The translations under genes and the position numbers were made by a program. From positions 744,001-808,000 of the forward strand of contig CBDCFD010000005.1 of the NCBI GenBank assembly GCA_965216155.1: DNA of 64,000 bases, in the 5' to 3' direction. The DNA is from CATOSP01 sp965216155. Lineage in GTDB: Bacteria > Chloroflexota > Dehalococcoidia > Lucifugimonadales > UBA3495. Within the stretch, counting starts at the first letter, position 1; each line of letters begins with the position of its first letter. This document shows positions 53,557 through 62,860 of the stretch, piece by piece. The notes beneath the pieces are model-generated. The model made no database searches, was not told where the DNA came from, and saw nothing but the letters and a program-made list of their open reading frames with translations.

Positions 53557-54329
53557 TGGCGACCTTCGTTTCCGCGGATTGGGTCTCTGACCGCATCGGC
53601 GACCCGGCGTACCTGTTAATCGACCCCAGGTCGGCGATGCGCTACCTAATGGGCCACTTGCGGGGGGCGGTCAGCGTCCCTTTCAAGAAGTTACAGGGAC
53701 CCGGCGGCCGCATTGGCCCGCCCGGGCAATTGGCAGCCGCCTTCGGCGAAGTGGGGCTGGGCGACAAAGTTACGCCGGTACTCTATGACCACCAAGACGG
53801 CCGAAACGCCGCCATGGCCGCATGGGTGCTGGAATATCTGGGACGCGACGACGTTCACGTCATGGACCTTCTCTACGAGTCCTGGAAAGACCAGGGCCGG
53901 GAGGTCCTATACCGCCCGGTCCCCGCTGAGGCCAAGCCCTTCACACCGCGGCTCAACCCGGTTGTTCGAGCCAAGATGGAAGATGTTGCCAACCCTGGCG
54001 GGGCGAAGCTTCTGGACACCCGGTCCGCGGAGGAATTTCGCGGCGAAGTTGAAATGGACCACCGTCCAGGTCATATTCCAGGTGCGGTCAACGTCCCTCA
54101 CTCCGAGACAGCCGGGGCCGGCGGCAAATTGCTCATTGATACCGCCTTGCTTCACCAGCGGTTGTCTGCCCTTGGTATCACCAGTCAGGACTCGGTAGTA
54201 GCCTATTGCCGCAGCGGGGTCCGCGCCTCCCTCACTTATCTGGCCATGAAGCAGGCCGGCTACAACGTGCGCCTCTATGACGGTTCCTACGCCGAATGGA
54301 TGGAAAGTGATAATCCGGTAGAGGTGTGA
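53556..54329 (+). CDS. Two-domain rhodanese-type sulfurtransferase
   Basis: 257 residues, two rhodanese domains (about 1-110 and 125-255). The C-terminal domain has the active Cys in VVAYCRSGVRASLTY; the N-terminal one has Asp in its place (VLYDHQDGRNAAM), the usual inactive structural domain of thiosulfate/3-mercaptopyruvate sulfurtransferases. It likely moves sulfane sulfur to cyanide or protein thiols. Coupled to the OsmC gene by a one-base overlap. Confidence 0.92.
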   Translation: MATFVSADWVSDRIGDPAYLLIDPRSAMRYLMGHLRGAVSVPFKKLQGPGGRIGPPGQLAAAFGEVGLGDKVTPVLYDHQDGRNAAMAAWVLEYLGRDDVHVMDLLYESWKDQGREVLYRPVPAEAKPFTPRLNPVVRAKMEDVANPGGAKLLDTRSAEEFRGEVEMDHRPGHIPGAVNVPHSETAGAGGKLLIDTALLHQRLSALGITSQDSVVAYCRSGVRASLTYLAMKQAGYNVRLYDGSYAEWMESDNPVEV

Positions 54330-54623
54330 TCTCTGTTGGATAGGACCCCGGGCGCAAGCTCTGACCTGGGTGTCGCCAACGCTGGCCTGCGTCGAGTTAG
54401 TCGAGTTAATGGATGGGTGTATTGTCCTACTGCACGCTTGCTACCTGCCTGGTCACGCTGAGGAGTCTCCAATCTTCAGAACGTGGACCGATCTTTGCAT
54501 TCCTGGATAACGGCTCCGGGATAACGGCTCCGGCAGCCCTTAAGATCTTTTCCATGGACGGTGTGAGTAAAGGGGTGGGCGTGCCCGGCATCACAGGTTA
54601 AACCAGGAGAAAGGAGATGCAAC

Positions 54624-55415
54624 ATGGTCCGTCTCGAAGGAAAAACGGCCTTGATTACGGGCGCGGCAGGTGGGATTGGCCGGGCTGCGGCAAAATTATT
54701 TGGCGATGAAGGGGCGCGGGTTGTGCTGATCGACCTGGACGAGACAGCGCTCCAGGAGACGGTGAGGGGGATAGGTGAGGATAGGGCGAGTTACGTCGTT
54801 GCCGATGTTACCCAGCCTGAACAGGTCCAAAGCTACGTCAAGGCGGCGGTTGACCGTTGGGGTGGCATCGACGTCTTTTTGGCGAATGCCGGAATCGAAG
54901 GTTCAATTGCTTCGATACCCGACTATCCCATTGAGGTCTTTGATCGCGTCTTGGCCGTCAACGTGCGCGGAGTTTGGCTGGGAATCAAGTATGCGGTCCC
55001 GGTGATGCGTGAAAGGGGAGGCGGCAGCATCGTGATTACTTCCTCAACCGCGGGGATCGGTGGAAGCGCGGATATGTCGGCCTATGTCACCAGCAAGCAC
55101 GCGGTCATCGGGCTCATGCGCACTGCTGCGCTGGAGTGCGCCCCGCTGGGCATTCGAGTTAACACGGTAAATCCTGCGCCAATCGAGACCCGAATGATGC
55201 GCTCGATAGAGGAGATGCGCGTTGCGGGGATGGACAGGTCAGAGGTAACCGTCGAGCAGGCGAAGCAATCGTTTGCAGCGCGGATACCGCTGCAACGCTA
55301 TGGAAATCCAGAGGAGGTGGCGAAGTTAATGCTGTTTCTAGCTAGCGACGAAAGCAGCTTTTGCACCGGCGGTGTGTACATGGTGGACGGGGGCAGGTCC
55401 GCCGGAAGCCGGTAG
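54624..55415 (+). CDS. SDR family NAD(P)-dependent oxidoreductase
   Basis: 263-residue classical SDR. TGAAGGIGRAAAKLF, LANAGIEG, ITSSTAG and YVTSKHAV (catalytic Ser, Tyr, Lys) are complete; ends with FCTGGVYMVDGGRS. AGGAGAAAGGAG before the ATG. The 294 bases before it hold no gene I can recognise. It is the last good gene before the gap leading to tRNA-Arg. Confidence 0.92.
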   Translation: MVRLEGKTALITGAAGGIGRAAAKLFGDEGARVVLIDLDETALQETVRGIGEDRASYVVADVTQPEQVQSYVKAAVDRWGGIDVFLANAGIEGSIASIPDYPIEVFDRVLAVNVRGVWLGIKYAVPVMRERGGGSIVITSSTAGIGGSADMSAYVTSKHAVIGLMRTAALECAPLGIRVNTVNPAPIETRMMRSIEEMRVAGMDRSEVTVEQAKQSFAARIPLQRYGNPEEVAKLMLFLASDESSFCTGGVYMVDGGRSAGSR

Positions 55416-56622
55416 ACTCGGAAATTCTGCGAGTCGACACTCGTGGAAATGGTCATGCCGGTGGCGTCCCGAAATATGCGGCATTCGGCACATACGTTTG
55501 GGCGAGGTCCGAGTTCACCGAGAGAAGACCAAACCGAGCCACCGGGAAACTTAGCCGACCCCTTCGTGAGAACCCAGGCGGTGAAGCCAAGTGAGGCAAG
55601 CCCCCGCTTCAAAATGGGCAAATCCGGGGATGTGAAGAGTGCTTGATTTGGAGCCGCCAACGCGAGCTTCTCGGGGAAAATCCGTTACTGGGACCGAAGC
55701 CGCTTGCTAGATTTCTATCTAATACTACAGTCGCACTAGGGTCGAAAGTGGTGATAAGGGTCGTTGATAGTGGCGCCGGCGGGCAGTGGCTTGGCGCCGC
55801 CGTCTCCACTGGGAGCAGGACAGCACGAATAGAGCAGATGGGTTGGCTGTCCATATCAGCCGGGTAAGCAACCGGCGCACCTCGTACTGGTCCAGTCCCA
55901 CCTGTCCTTATCGTCTGCCGCAGGGCCAACGATCTACCATGACTGGCTAATCGTGAAGGTCCGAGGTATCGTCGCTGTGGCTGCCGCGAAGTACGCAATG
56001 ACCACACCTCCGGCAGACCGGGTGAAGGTTGTTGTACTGGGGATGCCGTTGGGAGCAGAACCCGGCGTTGGAGTCCCGACAACGAGGGCATCCCTCACAG
56101 TAGCGGCCGCCGGTGTCCTGGGACTGGCGGGTTTCTCTGTCAGTTACGGTAACCATTTTTTCTTACTTGCTTCGGTCTTGTCGATAGGTGAATAGACAAT
56201 CAGACATGGCGGCTCTCAGGCACAGACTGTGAGCACACCAGGTTTGGCCGACAGCAGTTCGACCAAGGTTGATTTTCTCACAAACTCAGCCCGATGTTTA
56301 GTCGTATTTTCACGGCTCAGTAATAGTTCGCCGGTGAACCGAGACGACCTGACAGGGCTTTTCAAAAGGACACCGCCTTCGCCCCGCCCGTGGCGGAACG
56401 AGGATTTTTGAGAAGCCGGTAGCAATCTTCTTTGAACCATCCTGGGTTGCGACTCACGTCCGGGCCTAAGGAGTTGGCCCAGGGCGCCATGGAAATAGCC
56501 CGGACCGGCAAGGAGTATCGGGCACGCGTCCGCCGCATTACACGCCATCAACCCAATCTCGAGAGCAACCCGTATGTTAATCGTTGACTCCATCTTTGAT
56601 ATAATCAATATGTTATCAATGT
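55416..56622. other. 1.2-kb stretch without convincing genes
   Basis: Several short open frames exist on both strands (for example 55643-55867 and 55953-56195 on plus, 56216-56608 on minus), but none has a recognisable domain or good start. Composition is more even and less GC-biased than in the genes around it. It may be a graveyard of old insertions beside the tRNA; 56575-56620 is AT-rich and could contain the tRNA promoter. Confidence 0.5.
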
Positions 56623-56698
56623 GTCCCAGTAGCTCAGGGGATAGAGCGGCTGCCTTCTAAGCAGCGGGTCGCGGGTTCGAATCCTGCCTGGGACGCCA
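56623..56698 (+). tRNA. tRNA-Arg (anticodon TCT)
   Basis: 76 bases folding as a full cloverleaf. Acceptor GTCCCAG/CTGGGAC; D arm GCTCAGGGGATAGAGC; anticodon stem GCTGC/GCAGC with loop CTTCTAA (anticodon TCT, reading AGA); T arm GCGGG-TTCGAAT-CCTGC; discriminator G and an encoded CCA. The tyrosine recombinase gene begins 165 bases downstream in the same direction, making this a likely attachment site. Confidence 0.97.
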
Positions 56699-56712
56699 AT
56701 CCAGCTACGAAT

Positions 56713-56758
56713 AGGCTCAAATCGAGCCTGTAAAGCCGCCAATATGGCGGCTTTTTCT
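56713..56758 (+). terminator. Tandem hairpins ending the tRNA transcript
   Basis: First hairpin AGGCTC-AAATC-GAGCCT (56713-56729), then AAAGCCGCC-AATAT-GGCGGCTTT (arms 56732-56740 and 56746-56754) running into TTTTTCTTT. The second is a textbook intrinsic terminator. Confidence 0.8.
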
Positions 56759-56862
56759 TTGCCCAAAACCCCTATCCGATACGCTGCCTTTTTCGGTCCC
56801 ACGGCGCCGGCCCCGTTTGCTTGCCTCCCGGACACTATTCGCCAAGGAGGCAAGTACGTACC

Positions 56863-57948
56863 ATGCCAAGCAGACGGAGAGTTCGGAGACGCGGCGTGAA
56901 CAGGGACCAACTGGAGCTTTCAACACTGGCCCGGCATTTCGAGGTGCACAACCGGTCGGAAGGCAAGGCCGGGAGGACGGTGGGGTGGTACAACGAGGTC
57001 CTGGCGCTCTTTCAGGGCTGGCTTGAGGGTGAGGGACTTCCCACCAGCCTGGACCGCATCTGGGAGGGGGAAGTCAGGGCATTCGTCCTGTATCTTCAGG
57101 GCAGAAAGGGGCTGTGGGGACCGGCTTCGAGCCACACGCTGAACAACCGGGTAAGAGCCCTCCGGGCCTTCTTCGCCTGGCTCCACCGCCAGGGATACAC
57201 CGAAGACCACCGGCTCAAGGACCTGAGGCCTCCCAGGGTCACCGAGAAGGTGATTGAGCCTCTGACGCCGGACGAGATCAAGAGGATTTTCGCCAGCATC
57301 AATCCGGCGACACTGCTGGGAGCGCGGAACACGGCCATCTACTCCCTGATGCTGGACACGGGACTGCGGCTTTCCGAGGTGGTCACCCTCAAGTACGAGG
57401 ATGTCCATCTAGAGGACAGGTACATCAAGGTCTTGGGCAAAGGCAACAAGGAGCGCATAGTGGCCTTTGGCGCAACCTGCCAGCGGTGGCTCATCCACTA
57501 TGCCTATCATTTCCGGGTCCAGCCGGTACGCCCGGAAGGGGATACCCTCTTCCTGTCCATCGACGGGTTCCCCATGTCGCCCTCGGCCCTGCGGTCACTC
57601 ACGGAGAGGCTTTCCAAGACCGCCGGGGTGCCCAGGCTGCATCCCCACCTGCTGAGGCACACCTACGCCACCCAATTCCTGCTGAACGGTGGTGACGTAT
57701 TCCTGCTCAAACAGAACCTTGGTCACACCACCCTGGTGATGGTTGAAAATTACGTCCACATTGCAAGCCTGATGGCAGCCCTGAGAAGCGAGAGTTTCTC
57801 GCCCCTTGACCGGTTCGACTTGCCGGGTGTCAGGCGGTTCCGGCATGGGTTCAATCCCGAAAGTCCGAAGGGGAAGATCTACCCCAATGCACACGGGTCT
57901 TCCCGAGGTCAGCGGTCGCGGAGCAAACGGTCCTCCGCCGAGCGGTAG
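56863..57948 (+). CDS. Tyrosine-type site-specific recombinase/integrase
   Basis: 361-residue XerD-like recombinase. An N-terminal SAM-like core-binding domain lies at about 15-115. The catalytic domain carries Arg in TGLRLSEVVTL, Lys in GKGNKERIV, HxxR in HPHLLRHTYAT, His in LGHTTLVMV and the nucleophile Tyr in ENYVHIA, all intact. A basic tail (about 325-361) follows. AAGGAGG lies 11 bases before ATG 56863; a TTG in frame at 56821 is less likely. Its place just behind tRNA-Arg is typical of an integrative element that targets the tRNA 3' end. Confidence 0.95.
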   Translation: MPSRRRVRRRGVNRDQLELSTLARHFEVHNRSEGKAGRTVGWYNEVLALFQGWLEGEGLPTSLDRIWEGEVRAFVLYLQGRKGLWGPASSHTLNNRVRALRAFFAWLHRQGYTEDHRLKDLRPPRVTEKVIEPLTPDEIKRIFASINPATLLGARNTAIYSLMLDTGLRLSEVVTLKYEDVHLEDRYIKVLGKGNKERIVAFGATCQRWLIHYAYHFRVQPVRPEGDTLFLSIDGFPMSPSALRSLTERLSKTAGVPRLHPHLLRHTYATQFLLNGGDVFLLKQNLGHTTLVMVENYVHIASLMAALRSESFSPLDRFDLPGVRRFRHGFNPESPKGKIYPNAHGSSRGQRSRSKRSSAER

Positions 57949-57961
57949 ACCGGGGATCCGA

Positions 57962-58255
57962 TCAGTTGGCGGAGAGAGCTCCACCGCGCCCCCTGAGGGG
58001 TGCAAAGCCCGCGGCCAACATGAGTTCGTTGACGTCGTGGATGGATATCATGCTGGAATCAGCCACCAGGGCCAGGCACAGTTTCATCACGGTGTCCCTC
58101 GACGGATTCTGCCGTTGGCCAGATTCCAGCCTAAGGAGATAGGCTTCGTCCAGACCACTGTATTGGGCCAACCTGTACCTGCTTTTTCCCGACTGGAGCC
58201 GCAATCTCCTCAGGGTTCCACAAAACTCTGTATTTCTATTCCCATCCGATACCAT
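57962..58255 (-). CDS. XRE-type HTH regulator
   Basis: 97-residue Cro/CI-type DNA-binding protein. FCGTLRRLRLQSGKSRYRLA then YSGLDEAYLLRLESGQRQNP is the canonical HTH (about 11-50), followed by a dimer helix and a basic end. ATG at 58255 or, in frame, at 58276. Convergent with the integrase gene and likely the element's control protein for integration or excision. Confidence 0.85.
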   Translation of the reverse strand: MVSDGNRNTEFCGTLRRLRLQSGKSRYRLAQYSGLDEAYLLRLESGQRQNPSRDTVMKLCLALVADSSMISIHDVNELMLAAGFAPLRGRGGALSAN

Positions 58256-58559
58256 GCTCGCTCCTGCCCTCCGCATGTCTCATCGCTCGACCAACCAGAC
58301 ACAGAAGAGGTTTGACATAGATTTGGTTACTGGTGCGGAGTCTCCTTCTCGCTGCCACAAGTTCAGTTTCCCACGGGTTTGAGTGGATGTCGTCCCGGTT
58401 TGTCATTAAGGAGGGACTCCAGACCCCAAGCTGTGGGGTCGCCAGATACGCTACCTGTGCAAGAATTTTGCGGGCGGTCTGATCGTCCGGGTTGATCACA
58501 AGCGGGGATTCGTCCGAAATCACAGGACCGAATCGAACACCCAATGGCAGGCGGATCAT
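58236..58559 (-). CDS. Hypothetical protein upstream of the XRE gene
   Basis: About 107 residues, not recognised: starts MIRLPLGVRFGPVI and has ARKILAQVAYLATPQLGVW and a basic ARRRLRTSNQ. Its end overlaps the XRE start by 20 bases, which would fit coupling. No good ribosome binding site is seen at 58559, and the frame stays open further to 58775, so it may not be a gene. Confidence 0.3.
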   Translation of the reverse strand: MIRLPLGVRFGPVISDESPLVINPDDQTARKILAQVAYLATPQLGVWSPSLMTNRDDIHSNPWETELVAARRRLRTSNQIYVKPLLCLVGRAMRHAEGRSEHGIGWE

Positions 58560-58885
58560 GAGCGGAGAATCGATGGGAGCGCATTGGAGAGACTGCCAGG
58601 AGGCGGAGCCATGAAGCAGCCCCACGACGGGATTGGGGGTGAAGGGCATTCGATTCGCCGGGTTGCCCAGTAGCGGGACATCTCGCGCAGAAGGGACCCC
58701 GAAGGGCTGGGAGACGCGGGCGCATCCCGGATTGGGTGGATGCCTCCGGCGAAAACAGATGCGCCGCCGACCCACAGGGAGTTTTCGACGTTTGCGTCAA
58801 AACGCAGGTCTCTGGGTGTGATCTAACATTTATATGGACACCGTTCTCCAGACACCGTTGACCCTGAAACCGAGTGAGGCGAGAG

Positions 58886-59209
58886 ATGACCACTCCCCGA
58901 GAGCTTCGGCGGCGCGCCGAACGTCAACGGAATCGGCGGATGGCCCAGCGGTTCTGCGGCAACTGCGGCGAACCGGCGGATGCGATGGTCGACTGGGGCA
59001 GGCAGCGGATCCCCATCTGCCGTGCCTGCCGGGGCCGGCTGACCGGGGACATGCCTGACTGGAGTCTCGTTGGGCACGGGCAGGGCCCCAGGTGCCCAAT
59101 CGACACGACTCGCCCGTGCTATGACTGCGTCAAGGAGGGAGACCCGGCCGCAGAGGCGGGCCAGCGCCAAACTGCCCATCGTTCATTCCCCTTCTGGCGA
59201 CGCCGCTAG
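58886..59209 (+). CDS. Small zinc-ribbon protein
   Basis: 107 residues. An Arg-rich helix (ELRRRAERQRNRRMAQR) is followed by CGNC...CRAC (about 24-51) and then a second Cys pair, RCPIDTTRPCYDC (about 70-82), so two small metal sites are possible. Perhaps a DNA- or RNA-binding accessory protein of the element. ATG 58886 has a weak GAGGCGAGAG upstream. Confidence 0.55.
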   Translation: MTTPRELRRRAERQRNRRMAQRFCGNCGEPADAMVDWGRQRIPICRACRGRLTGDMPDWSLVGHGQGPRCPIDTTRPCYDCVKEGDPAAEAGQRQTAHRSFPFWRRR

Positions 59210-59393
59210 CCCGGCACTGTCGGGCCGTCCATCTCCTGGCACACGTGGCAACAGCAGGCCGGATGTGATGGCCGGCCCACCGAGGTAGCAGCGCCGGAAA
59301 TCTGATCCATTTTGTTAAAACCGGGCTTGACACCGGCGTGGTAGCCTGAAATTAAGCCAGACGTAAGCCGGACAGAAGGAGGGTGGACATTTC

Positions 59394-61040
59394 ATGGACG
59401 TTCTAAGGTGGCTCTGTATGATGCCTTCGGCATCCGCGGACAACCTGGCACAGGTAACGAGGTTGGCCAGGGCGACGGTGAACAGGCAATTGGCGAGGCT
59501 CTATAACGGCGGCCTGGCCGTCTCCAGGATGGTGGGGCGCAGGCGCCCGGCCACGCGCCGCTGGACCCTCAGCTTGGCCGGGCTCATGCAGATATACACG
59601 TTCGACCACGGGCCTGAGGCCCACGGGCCCCATGACCATCTGCATGACGCCCTTTTCCCAGACATGGAGGACCATCAGCATGTGCCGTGGTGGCTGGGGG
59701 AGGCTGGCGTCAGGGAGTTGTACCAGAGGCTGGAGCAGCTGGAAGCGTTTTACGAGGTGGCCCCCTCCCTGTTTCAAGGCGAGGGCCGGAACTGGCTGGC
59801 GAGTGGGTCTGAGGCGAGCCTGGTACGGGTCCAGTTCCTGCGCCGGGGCCAGTTGGTGGAAATGATCGCTACCTACGACGGTGGCATAGAAATTGCATTC
59901 TGCTGGGTCGGGACGCAGCTGAGGCCACGGCGCATGATGGAAAAGTGGCGAGACCGGTTCTCCCACCCGTATCTGGAGTACATATCGGAAGCGCGGGAGC
60001 AGGAGCGGGAGCGAGACCATCTGGTCGAACAGCCCGACCCGGCCTTCGACCCTACGCCCCAGCTGGCGGGGTACGTGGTCATCGGGCCCGACGAGTGGGG
60101 CGTCCGGCAGGCCATGGACCTGCTCCCCCGCCAGGGGTATCTGAGGGAGAATGCCTTCTCCTGGTGGGTGGCCGGCCGGGAGGTGCGGCAGGTGGGCCGG
60201 CGCGGCCTCGTGGTCCCCAATGAAGACCGGGTGGTCGACCGGTATGAGGAGATCCATGTGGGCGAACCGGAGAGGGTGGCGCCTCCTGCTCGACCGGGCC
60301 GCCGGGATGACCCGCCGGCGCCGGCCGCACTCTCCGGGGTGTTGGCCAACCGCTTGCTGGGGCTGTCTGAGGAATTCGATGCCCTGGAGGAGGGGGACTA
60401 CGTCGACCTCGCCGACGACTTCCGCGGCCCCGTGCGTCAGACGCTGGCTGATCTGGTCAGTGGGGGCATGCTGGCCAAAGTGGAAGAGGTCTATTACCTG
60501 GCGGACCCCGCGATGATCTACGCGGCCGGGCGGGACCGCACCTCGGTATCCACCGGCCGCAGGCGGGGGTCGAGCTTTCTCAATCCGGATATGCAGCGGC
60601 ACCACCACTACCTGGACCACAATGCCGGCATGATCAAGATCGTCAGGGCTCTCAAGCGCCATGGTATCCCGGTCTATGGGGGATGGAGGGGGGTCGTGGA
60701 TATCCAGAGGGTCACCCAGGTGCAGCCGGACGGGGTCATGTACTCCGACGGGCCATACGGCCGGGGAGTGTACCGCGTCGAGTATGAAAGGGAGGCGACG
60801 ACCCCGCAGGACGTCTTGGACAAACTGGCCCCCTACCGGCGCGCGGCTGGCGCCGGAGTCCCTCTCCGGGCTGTGTGGGTCTGTGAGACGGAGCGCGGCG
60901 CGGGCCGCTTCCTGGGTCTGAGCCGGGGCCTGCAGGCCATGGTCACGACGCTGCACGAGCTGGAGGCCGGGCCGCTGGCGGGCCCCAAGACCGTCTGGCG
61001 GTCGGCCGACGGACAGGACCTGCAGCTCAGATCCTATTGA
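59394..61040 (+). CDS. Replication-relaxation-like protein
   Basis: 548-residue protein. The N-terminus is a winged helix (DVLRWLCMMPSASADNLAQV, then ARATVNRQLARLYNGGL). A middle region of about 300 residues is unassigned, with a second wHTH-like stretch near 330-375 (RQTLADLVSGGMLAKVEEVYYL). The C-terminal part has NAGMIKIVRALKRHGIPVY, QPDGVMYSDG and YRVEYEREATTPQDVLDKL, the acidic pattern of the replication-relaxation (PF13814) nuclease-like fold. Such genes belong to plasmids and integrative elements, near replication or relaxase functions. GAAGGAGGGTG before ATG. Confidence 0.75.
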   Translation: MDVLRWLCMMPSASADNLAQVTRLARATVNRQLARLYNGGLAVSRMVGRRRPATRRWTLSLAGLMQIYTFDHGPEAHGPHDHLHDALFPDMEDHQHVPWWLGEAGVRELYQRLEQLEAFYEVAPSLFQGEGRNWLASGSEASLVRVQFLRRGQLVEMIATYDGGIEIAFCWVGTQLRPRRMMEKWRDRFSHPYLEYISEAREQERERDHLVEQPDPAFDPTPQLAGYVVIGPDEWGVRQAMDLLPRQGYLRENAFSWWVAGREVRQVGRRGLVVPNEDRVVDRYEEIHVGEPERVAPPARPGRRDDPPAPAALSGVLANRLLGLSEEFDALEEGDYVDLADDFRGPVRQTLADLVSGGMLAKVEEVYYLADPAMIYAAGRDRTSVSTGRRRGSSFLNPDMQRHHHYLDHNAGMIKIVRALKRHGIPVYGGWRGVVDIQRVTQVQPDGVMYSDGPYGRGVYRVEYEREATTPQDVLDKLAPYRRAAGAGVPLRAVWVCETERGAGRFLGLSRGLQAMVTTLHELEAGPLAGPKTVWRSADGQDLQLRSY

Positions 61041-61718
61041 CGTGGGGCTAAGGGGGATGGCTACTCCAGCACCTCTGCATCAGGTGTCAGCCGGGGCCCA
61101 AAGGCTCGTCGAAGTCTTGTGCAGCACTGGGGTCCGGCCTGAGAAGGAAGACCGGGATGACCGCCGTCAGCGGGCCCTCATGGTCTCAGCGGCTTCTGGA
61201 TGCCGCCGGGTATCCCTGCGCACGCCTCGGGCTCGAACCGGGCATGACTCAGGGTGTGAAGCCCGCAGTTTCCCACGTGTGAGCAGTGCATGTTCCGCTT
61301 CGGAGTCCGGGTATTGCTAATCACGCCCCGCCCCGCCAGGGCCGGGAGCAGGTCTGACGGGATGCCCTGCATGGTTACTAGGGAAATACCGGGATGGCAG
61401 CGGGAGTTCAAGGTGCGGCGCCGGGTATCCCTGCGCAGGGCTGCCCGGCCTCCCGTGGGACCCGTTTCCCCTGTCATCAGTGGGCCGAATGGACTGCCGG
61501 GAGCTGTCCCGGGTCCCGGATTGGGGATGGTGCGCACCGGCCCTCGCCAGCGGGGTCATGGAAGTGTCCCGGTCCACGGGCCGGGACCCCGGGCCCGGCC
61601 CAGATGCGTCCAAGCGTTCCGCAGCGTTCCGCTGGCGGTTACGCCGCAGCCAGTATCGGGGGATGGTTGGCGGCTGGCGCCGCCAATCCCGTTCCTCGAC
61701 TAGCCGGGCCCACGGTCG
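61041..61718. other. Gene-poor stretch inside the element
   Basis: No recognisable gene. GC-rich DNA leaves many open frames on both strands (for example 61178-61537 minus), none with a known domain. GCCGGGTATCCCTGCGCA occurs twice, near 61204 and near 61419, the second copy lying 215 bases after the first. Could be a degraded gene. Confidence 0.5.
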
Positions 61719-62588
61719 TCAGGGCCGGTTGAACCGTGACCGGGTGTCCTGCTGCGAGGCCGCGGCGATTCGCAGTATGGCCTGAGCGGTCCGCATCACA
61801 GCCTCCCCCAGTCCGGTCCGGTTGCCGGCCATGGCCGTGACCCGGCCGGACCGGATCTCCACCCCGAGACTCCGGCACACGCCATCCACCAACATTTCAC
61901 ATGCCCCGCGGCTCCAGCCGCCTGTGGGCCGGTCTTCCGGGGTCTCCAGCGCATCCCCGCTGTCAGTCACGACATAGCCCTCCTCCCGGACCAGGACCAG
62001 CACCTCGATGGGACCCCCGTCAGGGTGCAGCAGCGGGGTCTCGACCCGCACGCCCCCTCAGGTCCCGGAGAGTACCGGAACAGCCTGGGCAGGGTCTCCT
62101 CCAGTGCGCGGCGGATGCGGTCCGGCTCCGCCGCTGTGTCCGCGGCCAACCCGGAGTCCCTGCCCTCGGAAGTCGTTGCAGTGATGGAGGCCTCGCCGTT
62201 CCCGGCCTTCTCCGCCTGCTCTCTGGCCAGCCGCAGGCATCGTTCGCTCATCGGGTAGCCCGCGGGGTGTCCCGGACCCAGATGCAGGTCGCGTCCCTGC
62301 CCTCAACCGCCTGGTCCAGGACCCGGCCCTGGTTGAAGAAGTGGAGCAGGCTCTCAGACCGGGTATAGAGGTTGGTCCTCTTCCGGCGGTCATCGGTCCC
62401 GGTCAGCAACTCCACAGCCTCCAGGCCTCTCAGGGCAGCCATCAGGTCCATCCGGCCGGAGGTGGTCCGGGGTTCGTTCCCGCTGATGGTGGTCAGAGAA
62501 TCGCCCAAATCGATGATGGCGGCGAAGCCCCCCGGCCGGGGTCGCCGTGACAGGCGCCGCCCGTGTGGACGTGTATCGTGGTCTCCAT
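61719..62588 (-). pseudogene. RNase HI-like domain fused to DUF1828-like domain, three frameshifts
   Basis: With three one-base corrections the frame gives about 290 residues. Residues 1-150 follow RNase HI: IHVHTGGACHGDPGRGGF, SGRMDLMAALRGLEAV, NLYTRSESLLHFF, CIWVRDTPAGYPMSERC. The four catalytic carboxylates of RNase H (TDGS Asp, RMEL Glu, TDSQ Asp, ERCDEL Asp) are Gly, Asp, Arg and Leu here, so no cleavage is expected. After a linker, VRVETPLLHPDGGPIEVLVL then YVVTDSGDAL matches DUF1828. Breaks lie in homopolymers at 62528-62533, 62264-62267 and 62053-62057, each one base short. AAGGAG precedes ATG 62588. Either long-read errors or a recent pseudogene. Confidence 0.6.
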
Positions 62589-62689
62589 ATTGCTGCTCCT
62601 TGGTGTCCGTTTGGACGGCGCCCGCGGAATCCTGGTCCGCACGCGCCGCGGACCGCAACGAGGGGTCTGGGTACGTTGGTGCAGGCGCC

Positions 62690-62860
62690 GCCGTGCGCAG
62701 CCAGGGGGACCCGGAGATCCGTCCTCAACGCAGGGTAGGCGCCCGTGGTGGGCGTCCCGGAAATCTCGTGTTCTCCGTTTTGTTGAAGCCCCAGCCCGGG
62801 GGCGAGATCGAGGTCCACAATTGAGATCCCGGCGCCGGTGTCCACCATGGAGTCTCCCAT
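62690..62860 (-). pseudogene. Possible retropepsin-like aspartyl protease fragment
   Basis: MVDTGAGISIVDLDLAPGLG resembles the DTGAxxSxxD active-site strand of single-domain retropepsin-like proteases, followed by GEHEISGTPTTGAYPALRTD. Only this core is visible: the preceding strand is missing in frame and the end drifts, so the gene would be broken or frameshifted. An overlapping Arg-rich frame (62725-63210) competes. Confidence 0.25.

Noticed and set aside
59403..60956. A 517-codon minus-strand frame opposite the replication-relaxation-like gene
   Set aside because: It is the antisense shadow of a GC-rich gene; it is Pro/Arg/His rich, without domains, whereas the plus-strand protein has recognisable HTH and C-terminal motifs.
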